DNA of 64,000 nt from Smittia aterrima (lineage: Eukaryota; Arthropoda; Insecta; Diptera; Chironomidae): the NCBI GenBank assembly GCA_033063855.1, contig CP093831.1, forward strand, positions 26,164,001-26,228,000, written 5' to 3'. Position numbers and translations under genes: made by a program. The notes below the pieces were generated by a model that saw only the letters and a list, made by a program, of their open reading frames with translations, was not told where the DNA came from and made no database searches. Each line of letters starts with the position of its first letter. Position 1 is the stretch's first letter. This document shows positions 55,961-64,000 of this stretch, piece by piece.

Positions 55961-56528
55961 GCGATGGATATCGCTCTCGAAAAATTATTCAATTAATTTT
56001 ATTCACATTAATTGTTAATTGTCAAAATCAACGGTCAAGAGATTTTTAAGTTGTATTTCCCGTAACGTACGCTTATCTGTGCTGATGTTTCTTGGTCTAT
56101 AAAAATAATTGCGAGCTCAGATGAATTCGTTTTTCGTGAGAAACTTTCTATCAAATAACATCAACTGAGGAAAAATAATATTTTTTTAAAAGAAATGAAG
56201 TTGTTCTCTCCTTAGAAATCAAGAGTCGGAGTCAAGGAATAGTGAAAATATTGCGGCAATCCGAATCAATATTCATCATTTTGTCAAATCAAACGTAAGA
56301 TGCGAAAATACATTGTTTTGTTCACGAGAATAAAATTACTAATTATAGAATCGTATAGAAAACGTCATCAAATTTAAGCCATTTCTAAGAATACTTGAGC
56401 TCAAGAAACGTCATAAATTGTATTTCGTGTAGAAAGACCGTGAAATTTAATCCTAGTTTGCTCAAACCCGCATTAAAAGGATCTAAACGCATCGTTTTTG
56501 ACACCGCCAACGGATCTCAGGCAACAAA

Positions 56529-57088
56529 ATGTTTGCAAAATTTCTGGTGATATTCGTTGTATTATCAATTAATCAGATTCGTGCTCATGACGAAATTGTT
56601 TTTGTGAGGCTTGGGTCGTATGGTATATTCGATTTCGCTTTTTGACTTAGATAATTGCAAATGTTTTTCTTTTAGAAATGCTTGGTAACGGAACGGTCAA
56701 GACTTATTTTGTATCAAGATTCTTAAAGTCGAACTGGGTTAACACGAAATCAATTTGCACCGCTTATGGAATGGACACAGTTTCACTTGAAACTAAGGAA
56801 GAGGAAACAGAGTTCATAAGAATATGTCAGGTAAACGCAGTTTGGTTTGAAGATCCAGTAACGCACATCGGCGGAGCTGCATTAGCTCTCAGTAATCCGA
56901 ATGCTTGGTACTGGGTTAACTCAGGGAAACCCATTGACTACACCCTAAATTGGTCACGAGGTCAACCAGATAATAAATTAGTTCACGAACACTGTTTAGC
57001 ATTCGGAAGGCATTTCTTCTTTCACGATGTCACCTGCAATAACAATAATCAAGTCAAGTTTGTTTGCCAGAGAATCGATTTTAAATGA
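56529..57088 (+). CDS. Secreted C-type lectin, QPD (galactose) type
   Basis: Exons 56529-56622 and 56676-57088 (53-nt intron, phase 1), 168 residues. Exon 1 encodes a signal peptide (MFAKFLVIFVVLSINQIRA). The rest is a single C-type lectin domain: FVSRFLKSNW opening strands, AYGMDTVSLETKEEE helix, WYWVNSGKPIDY, WSRGQPDN, EHCLAF, VTCNN and FVCQ. The QPD triplet usually gives galactose specificity; the second Ca/sugar site WND is not recognisable (FHDVTC). Insect lectins of this size act in haemolymph as pattern-recognition proteins or in melanisation, and some are venom or salivary proteins. It lies between the GTPase pair and an unrecognised secreted protein, and is transcribed away from the GTPases. 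Confidence 0.82.
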
Positions 57089-58675
57089 AGACTTTAGAAA
57101 TTTTCCCTGAACTCTAATGCGAACTAAAAGAAAAGAGAATAAAATAACAAAAAGCTTCAGAGTTTATTTGGGACATTTAAAAAGAAATTTGATTTGGAAA
57201 TGATTTCTTCATCATCAAGAAAATAATTTATTGTGCGATGCTTGTCGCTTGTTTTCATTTTTCAGATTTCATTTCATTGTCGGCAAATGTGTTTGGAAAA
57301 ATTTATTTAATCACGAGTCGTCTCTCAACTATTTTTAACCTTCGCGGAGTTCTTCTACTGACTAGAAGAATGTGAAGACAAATTTTGAAGACAGTTTAAA
57401 GCAACGACAAGTTTCCAAGAAAAGTAAATGGAACAGAGTCGATCATTGGCTTTAAAAATCTCTTTGACATTTTAAGTTTTGTCTCATGAAAATTTTAATT
57501 AAGACGATTTTCTCCGAAATGTTTTCGTCCAACGTGAGTTCATTGAAACGAATTGTCGCATTTAATTTCTTTAGAGTGCGATTATAAATAGAAAATGAAG
57601 TTGTTGCTACCGAAGCAGAGAGAATTAGGTGATTGATTAAAATGAAGACTTCCAAGTGTTGATACGTTCAAATAATTCATGGCAACACATTAATTAACGC
57701 CAAAAAAATCAATTTTCATAAATCTATTCCGAGAATCAAATATTCCATGAATTAGTCAGTCAAGAAATTTGTTGATGACACGAAACGAAACCAAATGTTT
57801 GACTAATTTTCCACATTCGAGTTCCACCTTCACCTGTGATTGAATTTTGATGAGCCTTAAAAATAAATCCATGCCACGAAAGGTTAAATGTTCCAGCTTT
57901 GGCTGATTATCAATCGAGAAAGTCTCGACTTAAAAAAGCTTCTTCTTATCTACGATTGAAGTCTCTTAGAAAAAAAATAAAAGTAGACAATCCAATGATA
58001 ACAAGAAAGAATGAAAATGAGTTGCGCAAGTCAATGTTTCCACGCCCACACATTCACTTCGTATCAAAAGAAACATTTTTTTCTAAAATGCGTTCGTGCA
58101 TCAGAAAATTTCCGTGTTCATTCTTTTTGATTCTATTTCGGGAGTAAATAATTATGAGAATCAAAACATCGGAAAATGTTTCCACACTTCATTAAATCGA
58201 TCAACGCCGTTCGGCAATATTCAATTTCCCTTACAATCCGTTAACGAGGTAATGAACTTTAAAGTTTGATGAAGGTTTTGAAGTCGTTTCATGATAAACT
58301 TAAAGAAGTTGAAGTAGTTTGATTGTGGAAATTAAGAGTTCAAGCATTTATGAGTTTTCGTGAAATGTTTGAAACATTTTCATCTTCACCAAAGCGAGCT
58401 TTCGAGAGCAACTCACACACGCGTTGTTTCGATGAATAATTGAGAGAAATGTAAAGAAAAAGACATCGGCATGTAAAATGATGATTGAGATCTTGACACT
58501 ACATACAAAAAAAATGTTTCTTGTTATCACTTTCGTTGAATATTAAATTAAAATTCTGAATGAAAAAATCTTTTGAATTCGAAGATTTTTATTCTCAGAA
58601 AAAAATTGATTCTCATTTGCTCTTCTCTGACAAATATTTCATTTTCTTACTTTATATCGTGCGATTCAGAAGCGA
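57089..58675. other. Non-coding interval between lectin and secreted-protein genes
   Basis: AT-rich. No exon, RNA gene or repeat was recognised beyond the lectin 3' UTR (AATAAAA at about 57138). Confidence 0.5.
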
Positions 58676-59598
58676 ATGATGAAACTCGGGTAATTTATTC
58701 TTTTAAAACTTTTCCATTTAAATGTTTCGTTAAAAAGTAGTAAAATATTTTTTGTAGAAGTTTTTATTTTGTGTTTATCATATGGCCCGTGATATCTTCA
58801 GCTGATGACAATAAATTCAGTTGCTTTGAGGACTTTTTAAGATCAAACGAAGCTATAAATGGAATCCGTCATTTCAACCCAAGCAATCAGTCAAAAATAG
58901 AATGCGACGAGCACGTTGACGAGTTTCGTAAAGCGACTTACAAGAATCTGGAGAACGAGATGAGATTGAAACTTGTAGAAGAGGAAGGAGATGCTGAACT
59001 GAAGTGCATAATAAATCATTTTACCAAGAAAAAAGTTGCTGAAGTGTTGATGGAGAAATTGATTTACGAAAACTCCAAATCAATTTCAAACGAGAAACGA
59101 GAAAAGAAAATTTCTCGAATTCAAAATGCAATGGACGTGCAAGAATTTACTGCAATCAAATTCTGTCAATTCAAAGTTCTCTTTCTCGGAAAATACTTTG
59201 ACTATCTCTACCAAAGATATCGAAATAATCAACCGAAAGCAACACCGGAAAACGAATTTTGCTCCCGGAAATTCATTGTCGAAAATAATTTCATCGACGC
59301 TTCAATCTATCAAGTGAACTTGAACCCGCTGAGCATTAACACTACGAACATTGATTGCGAGGAAATTATAAAATCATCAAATGAGACATCAGAAGAAACA
59401 ATCGTTAAAATATTTGAGAGCACAAGTTTCAATTCAAAATGTCTACGGAAAGCTTATCGCAACCACAAGCTTTATAAGACTATCGCGAGAGCTTGCATTT
59501 TCGGAGAGATTGGACTTTCTGAAGAAGCATTGAATGATCAACGTTCAGTTTTTTTAGAAGAAACAAATAAACTTTGTGACGATATTCAGAATTGTTGA
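58676..59598 (+). CDS. Secreted Cys-containing protein of unknown function
   Basis: Exons 58676-58689 (14 nt) and 58758-59598, 284 residues. The micro-exon supplies the only upstream ATG (MMKLG) and splices in phase 2 (donor GTAATT, acceptor TTTTTTGTAG) into SFYFVFIIWPVISSADDN, which completes a signal peptide. Without this splice the long frame has no ATG start. The mature part is Lys/Glu-rich, helical, with about ten cysteines spread in pairs (for example FSC..., ELKCII, KFCQF, EFCSRKF, DCEEI, KCLRKAYRN, ARACIFG, LCDDIQNC) and several N-glycosylation sites (NQS, NTT, NET). I do not recognise the family. It has the look of haemolymph or secreted 27-30 kDa insect proteins, but no motif decides it. 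Confidence 0.6.
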
Positions 59599-59872
59599 AA
59601 ATTTTAAAACCAAATAAATATTTATTAATGTTGAATAATTTGTTTTTTTTTAATTAAATTCTCTACAATGATTTCCTTTCAAACGTTTAGTCAATTAACA
59701 CAATATATAAATGGATGACGTGAATCACATCACATTTTATATTCGCTCACAATGAGCAAAAAAGAAAAATAAAGTATTCTCAATCTTTTCTTTAGTAAAA
59801 TCATACGTGATTTTATAAATGCTCTTAAGTTAAGAGTCCTAATTCTATCTTTTCAAAACAACCCTTACAGCT

Positions 59873-61717
59873 TCACATGATCGTGCAATTACTTTTTGGA
59901 TTTAGTTTGCAAATTAGTTGAAATTCTATTAAACGTTTTTCGAATTCCTCTTTCTTTGCGAGTCTGTTCAAGTCGAGCCATTCTAGTTCTACTGAACATT
60001 TGTCGGAAATAATTTTCTTTTCATTTTCAGTAAATTTATTTCCAAGAAGAATTTCTCGTTTGCATTCGAAGATGTAATTTTCCAATGAATTGCAAGCTTT
60101 CACGCGCTTTTGATGTTTCTCATCTTCATCACGATATTTTTCAGCTTCTATCAACATTCGTTCAACGTCAGCCTTCGACAAACGAAAACTATTCTTGATT
60201 GTTAATTTTACTTCCTTGCCAGTCGATTTGTCTTTTGCTGAAACATTTAAAATTCCGTTCGCGTCTAGGTCAAATGTAACTTCCATCGAAGGAGTTCCGC
60301 GAGGTGCTGGAGTAAATCCATCTAGTGTAAAAGTTCCAAGCAAATTATTGTTTTCAGCAGTAGCACGTTCTCCTTCATAAACTCTTTGAGTCATAGCTGT
60401 TTGGTTATCCTTTACTGTCGTATACACTTTCATTTTTTTGCATGGAATTTTTGTGTTGCGTTCGATTATTTTCGAGATTACTCCACCAATTATATCAACT
60501 CCTAAAGACAATGGTGTGATTTCAACCAACAAAACGTTTTGAATTTGCGAGCTTGAGTCATTACTCAAAATCGCAGCTTGAACTGCAGCACCATATGCAA
60601 CAGCTTCGTCTGCGTTCATCGACAAATTCAATTGCTTTCCGTCAAAAAAATCTTGAAGTAAATTTTGAATCATAAGAATTCTTGTTGAGCCTCCGACCAA
60701 AACCACATCGTCAATGTCTTTTTTATCCATCTTAGCGTCAGCTAAAGCTTTCTCGACTGATTCTAATGTCGATTTGAAAAGATCCATGTTCATATCTTCG
60801 AAACGAGCTCGAGAAATCGTTGAGATGAAATCGATTCCTTCGTGTAAAGATTCAATCACAATCGGAGCTTCGGTTGAGCTTGACAATAATCGCTTCGCTT
60901 TTTCACATTCAGTTCTCAATCGTTGCATAGCTCTTGCATTTCCACGTATATTTTTGTTATGTTTTTGTTTCAATTCTGCGAGAAAATGATCGACCAATAG
61001 ATTATCAAAGTCAGCTCCTCCGAGATGAGTGTCACCTGCTTTTGAAACGACTTCGAAAACAGATTTTTTTTTAATTTTCAAGATAGCGACGTCAAATGTT
61101 CCACCGCCAAGGTCAAAGATCATAACATTCTTCTCTCCCTGCAAGTTCTCGTCCAAACCATAAGCCAATGCTGCAGCAGTTGGCTCATTAATGATTTGTA
61201 ATACATTCAAACCTGCAATGGCTCCAGCATCTATAGTAGATTGCCTTTGAGCATCGTTGAAGTAGACAGGAACTGTAATGACTGCGTCGGTTACCTTTCC
61301 ACCCAGAAATGTTTCAGCAATTTTTTTCATTTTAGCAAGAACCATCGAGCTGATTTCTTCTGGAGCAAATTTCTTGATTTCTTTCTTAAATTCGATTTGA
61401 ACCATTGGCTTCCCGCAATCGTTGACCACTTCAAATGGCCAATACTTCATATCAGCTTGAATATTCTTATCATCAAAGCGACGACCAATCAAACGTTTAG
61501 CATCAAAGACTGTGTTCTGAGAATTCACTGCAATTTGAGTTTTAGCGGCATCTCCGACTAGTCTCTCGGTATCGTTGAACGCAACACAACTTGGTGTTGT
61601 TCTACTTCCCAACTCGTTAGCGATTATATCAACTTTATTATTTCTGTAGACTCCAACGCAGCTGAAGGTGGTACCAAGATCTATGCCGATCGCTGGCGTT
61701 TTACTTAAATTTTTCAT
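59873..61717 (-). CDS. Hsp70-family chaperone with C-terminal CaaX box
   Basis: 614 residues, intronless. The ATPase domain has the standard signatures: IGIDLGTTFSCVGVYRN near the start, DLGGGTFDVAIL near 205, VLVGGSTRILMIQ near 335. The substrate domain is present (EITPLSLGVDIIGG, GVPRGTP-like APRGTPSMEVTFDLDANGIL). The lid is shortened. The protein ends KLNPKSNCTIM instead of GGPTIEEVD, so the TPR co-chaperone signal is absent. CTIM fits a CaaX box of farnesyl type (Met at X). No signal peptide and no KDEL, so cytosolic and possibly lipid-anchored. Lack of introns fits an inducible Hsp70. A TATATAAAGG box lies at 61811-61820, about 95 nt upstream of the ATG. Prenylated DnaJ (Hsp40) proteins are known, but a CaaX Hsp70 is unusual to my knowledge. 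Confidence 0.88.
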   Translation of the reverse strand: MKNLSKTPAIGIDLGTTFSCVGVYRNNKVDIIANELGSRTTPSCVAFNDTERLVGDAAKTQIAVNSQNTVFDAKRLIGRRFDDKNIQADMKYWPFEVVNDCGKPMVQIEFKKEIKKFAPEEISSMVLAKMKKIAETFLGGKVTDAVITVPVYFNDAQRQSTIDAGAIAGLNVLQIINEPTAAALAYGLDENLQGEKNVMIFDLGGGTFDVAILKIKKKSVFEVVSKAGDTHLGGADFDNLLVDHFLAELKQKHNKNIRGNARAMQRLRTECEKAKRLLSSSTEAPIVIESLHEGIDFISTISRARFEDMNMDLFKSTLESVEKALADAKMDKKDIDDVVLVGGSTRILMIQNLLQDFFDGKQLNLSMNADEAVAYGAAVQAAILSNDSSSQIQNVLLVEITPLSLGVDIIGGVISKIIERNTKIPCKKMKVYTTVKDNQTAMTQRVYEGERATAENNNLLGTFTLDGFTPAPRGTPSMEVTFDLDANGILNVSAKDKSTGKEVKLTIKNSFRLSKADVERMLIEAEKYRDEDEKHQKRVKACNSLENYIFECKREILLGNKFTENEKKIISDKCSVELEWLDLNRLAKKEEFEKRLIEFQLICKLNPKSNCTIM

Positions 61718-61810
61718 TTAACTTCCCACTGAGTTCGCGTTTGTTCTTAAACTGATAATTTATTTGCTAAAACGCTTCATTTAAACGAAAAAAAAACCAT
61801 ATCACAAAGA

Positions 61811-61820
61811 CCTTTATATA
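61811..61820 (-). promoter_or_regulatory. TATA box of the Hsp70 gene
   Basis: TATATAAAGG on the minus strand, about 95 nt before the start codon, the only TATA-like box close to it. A clean array of heat-shock elements (nGAAnnTTCnnGAAn) was not found between it and the gene-proximal end of the inverted-repeat element at 61865, so heat inducibility cannot be asserted. Confidence 0.4.
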
Positions 61821-61864
61821 ATATATTACGATTAGTTCTGATAACGCAAAAAAAAAAAAACTTA

Positions 61865-63224
61865 CAGGGTGGTGGGAATGTATTGACGCCTGTATTTTGA
61901 CGATTATTTCAATAACCAAAACGCGTCTGTCAAACATTTTATTATTTTTCGAAAGCTTACATTCTAGGGAAGAAATACATTCTATACCACGTTCTAAATC
62001 TTTCAGTTCGAGAGTCACAAACTGAGTAAAAATGTATAAATTTTATTTGGTATGGGCACGAAGGTGGCGCCCTCGTTTTCGTCATAAATTTTGATATTTC
62101 TTTTCTTCCAAGAAAATTTATTGTTGGATTTTTCTAATGTCAAGAGATGCAATTATCAAATTCAAAAAACCAAAAGCCAAAATATTTCGATCCTGCAACA
62201 TGGGAAACAACTAAATATTAAAAAAATATTTAGAAAAACAAATTCTTCACTCTAAAACACACTTTTCAGTGTGAGACACACTTTTCAGTGTGAGTTGATA
62301 ATTGTTGTAAACCCGAGATGGTCGAATGATAAGTCTGGCGGTTTACTACAAACTAAACAATATTTATTAATTACGAAGTGTTACATTGAACGGTTGCTTC
62401 AAGACTGAAGTGTGATTAGAATGGGAAGTCAACCGTTGGTGAGAGTGAAAAGAGAATGAATGATCATGAGAGTAAAAGGGCTAAAATGTTGGTGGAGAGT
62501 TCTCCACAATAATAAGTATTGTTTAGAGTAAAAATAATGTTTAAAATACTAATTTTTGGGTTCTGATAAGTTGCAGAGCTACATCCAGATAGTTGCGTAT
62601 ATTCATTTTATTGCTAAACTATGATCCAGCTAAAATTCACAGATAGTTTATTCACATGTTTGTAGCTTATAATATCTTCAAGCAGAATCGTACAAACGCG
62701 ATGAAATTAAAAGCTTCAAGAAACTTGTCACATCAAAGTAGTTTGTCAAAATTTCTTTTTGCGGCTCTCGCGTGCCACATCACCAAGTGCTTAGGTCCTT
62801 GATGTTGTTTAATTTTCTAAGAGTTTGATCGTCATAAATTTTGGTTTCCTTGAATCAAAAAGTCCAAAGTCTAATTTTAGGTGATCGATCTACATCTGGC
62901 CGGCCGCTTTTCTATCTGAATTCATATTGTCTAAACTCTTAATAACATTTCGTATTACCCTGAATTATTCTTACGATTATATTTTGACCACTAATTTTAA
63001 TTAATTTTGTTAATTATTTTTTTTGTACGAATTTTTCTCAATTTGCTTTTTCATAAGTTGCGAGAGATCGATAAGCGCGATCTCTCTGAAACTTGGCGAG
63101 TTTGTTTAAAATACTATATTTTGCAAGATTATTGAAAAAAAAATTTTTAGTTTGTAACTGTTTCCAGAATTTGGACATGAAAATCGCTGCAATACATTCT
63201 CAGTGAGAATTTCTCACCGCCCTG
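61865..63224. mobile_element. Non-autonomous TA-flanked element (Tc1/mariner-like ends), about 1.36 kb
   Basis: The left end reads TA then CAGGGTGGTGGGAATGTATT. The right end read inward is TA then CAGGGCGGTGAGAA and, after an 11-bp insertion, GAATGTATTG. The ends are inverted and directly flanked by TA, the target-site duplication of the Tc1/mariner/pogo superfamily. No transposase frame lies inside. It contains a tandem hairpin repeat at 62257-62294. Confidence 0.45.
62257..62294. repeat. Two tandem 19-bp hairpin repeats
   Basis: ACACACTTTTCAGTGTGAG occurs twice head to tail without spacer. Each copy contains the inverted arms CACAC and GTGTG around TTTTCA. Purpose unknown. Confidence 0.7.
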
Positions 63225-64000
63225 TATTTCATTAGATAAATAAAATATCACCTTTCTATATTAACTCTTGCTTGTAATCTTTTCGTCATTTGTTTTGAAA
63301 CTGATTATTTCCTTGTCTAAAGTTTAAACGCTCGCAAAAAATGCAAAGGCAGTAAAATAACCAAGTCCTTCACTTAAAGATAATATTATATGAGGACTGA
63401 TAACAATATTCAAAAAAAGGCTTAATTTTCTTTATCAACATAATTATTTCATTTGATAAAAAAAAGTTAACGAAAAAAAATGTGTATAAAGTGCAAACTA
63501 CTTGAAAATCCTTATCAAACGATCGCAGTTCTTGTGGTAACAGAGTTCGTTAGAAGCTTAATTCGTCGAATAAATGAGAGCTTAAAACGATTTTCAAAGA
63601 AACACTTAAATTAAATTTGATAAACACTTGATAAAAAATTTGTCGAGTTATAACAAAACGATCCGGACAAGATTTTAGATGTTGGATTACCGAATAAATA
63701 AAATTCAATTCTGTATATTCGTTTTATAATAAAGCGAGCTGCGAACAAAACAAAATTTTCATAATGAAATTTCATACAAAATGAGTCGCAAAATGTAATG
63801 CCGGAAATATCGGCTCACTGAAGAAATTGTGCGAAACGTATAAAATAAATTATGATCCACAGTAGTTTTGAATAAAAAGTCAGTGTCGTCTTCAAGAATA
63901 ATCAAAACAGTTTTGGTTTAATAGAAAATAAAATAAAATCAATTCGTTTCTGATTCTTTTAAATTTAGGTACACTCAAATCTCTCTATCTTTCCCTCTTT
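63225..64000. other. Non-coding right flank
   Basis: AT-rich sequence without a supported exon, RNA gene or repeat up to the window edge. Confidence 0.5.

Larger units (their letters stand above)
52657..56375. repeat. Tandem segmental duplication, unit 2 (contains GTPase gene B)
   Basis: Second copy of the unit at 48991-52656. It lacks the counterpart of 49630-50330 and carries in its place a 255-bp GC-rich insert (53311-53565). Coding exons, promoter and spacer are conserved with unit 1. The right boundary is approximate. Confidence 0.65.

Noticed and set aside
57899..58147. Lys/Arg-rich 82-codon plus-strand frame
   Set aside because: Starts at a TTG, has no splice support and reads like low-complexity AT-rich DNA.
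63058..63088. Hairpin GAGAGATCG...CGATCTCTC in the right flank
   Set aside because: A short isolated palindrome inside the putative element; no RNA gene features or terminator logic apply.

Overview
The window looks like a piece of an insect nuclear genome, probably a nematoceran fly such as a chironomid midge (inference). Reasons: AT-rich DNA; many short GT-AG introns of about 52-70 nt; TCAGT-type arthropod initiators; and genes recognisable against Drosophila and other insects (Akap200, the FERM-RING ligase Dnr1/MYLIP, an RBM24/RBM38-type RNA-binding protein, a GSE1-like protein). Multi-exon models were built by hand from splice sites, reading frame and family similarity. None has been checked against transcripts.

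Region 1 (1-11.3 kb) is a lineage-type cluster of leucine-rich-repeat (LRR) genes. Most members have a signal peptide and a coiled coil, and some have a C-terminal membrane anchor. There is one partial gene at the left edge, five apparently intact members on both strands, one pseudogene split by a long inverted-repeat element, and several relics (orphan promoters, an orphan membrane tail, a gene reduced to its two ends). A four-exon gene for a small secreted DUF1091-like protein lies among them. The intact LRR genes share a GATA-box plus TCAGT-initiator promoter cassette.

Region 2 (11.7-30.9 kb) holds conserved regulators: Akap200 (+), a ten-exon GSE1-like gene with six paired-CxxC modules (-), dnr1 (-; first exon recovered about 1.85 kb upstream of the second), and a short chromatin protein with an N-terminal PWWP/chromo-like barrel and a C-terminal SET domain (-).

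Region 3 (31-50 kb) is mostly non-coding. It carries a six-exon RBM24/RBM38-like gene with introns of 2.3 and 5.7 kb.

Region 4 (49-64 kb) is a second fast-evolving block. It has two tandemly duplicated atlastin/GBP-like GTPases whose atlastin membrane hairpin is replaced by a coiled coil, basic residues and a CaaX box (CTIL, CSIL). It also has a relic third copy, a QPD-type C-type lectin, an unrecognised secreted protein and an intronless Hsp70 that ends in another CaaX box (CTIM) instead of EEVD. A TA-flanked inverted-repeat element begins about 150 bp upstream of the Hsp70. The most unusual signal in the window is this pairing of predicted prenylated GTPases with a predicted prenylated Hsp70 in one small locus. 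A shared role at membranes, perhaps in immunity or stress, is a hypothesis.
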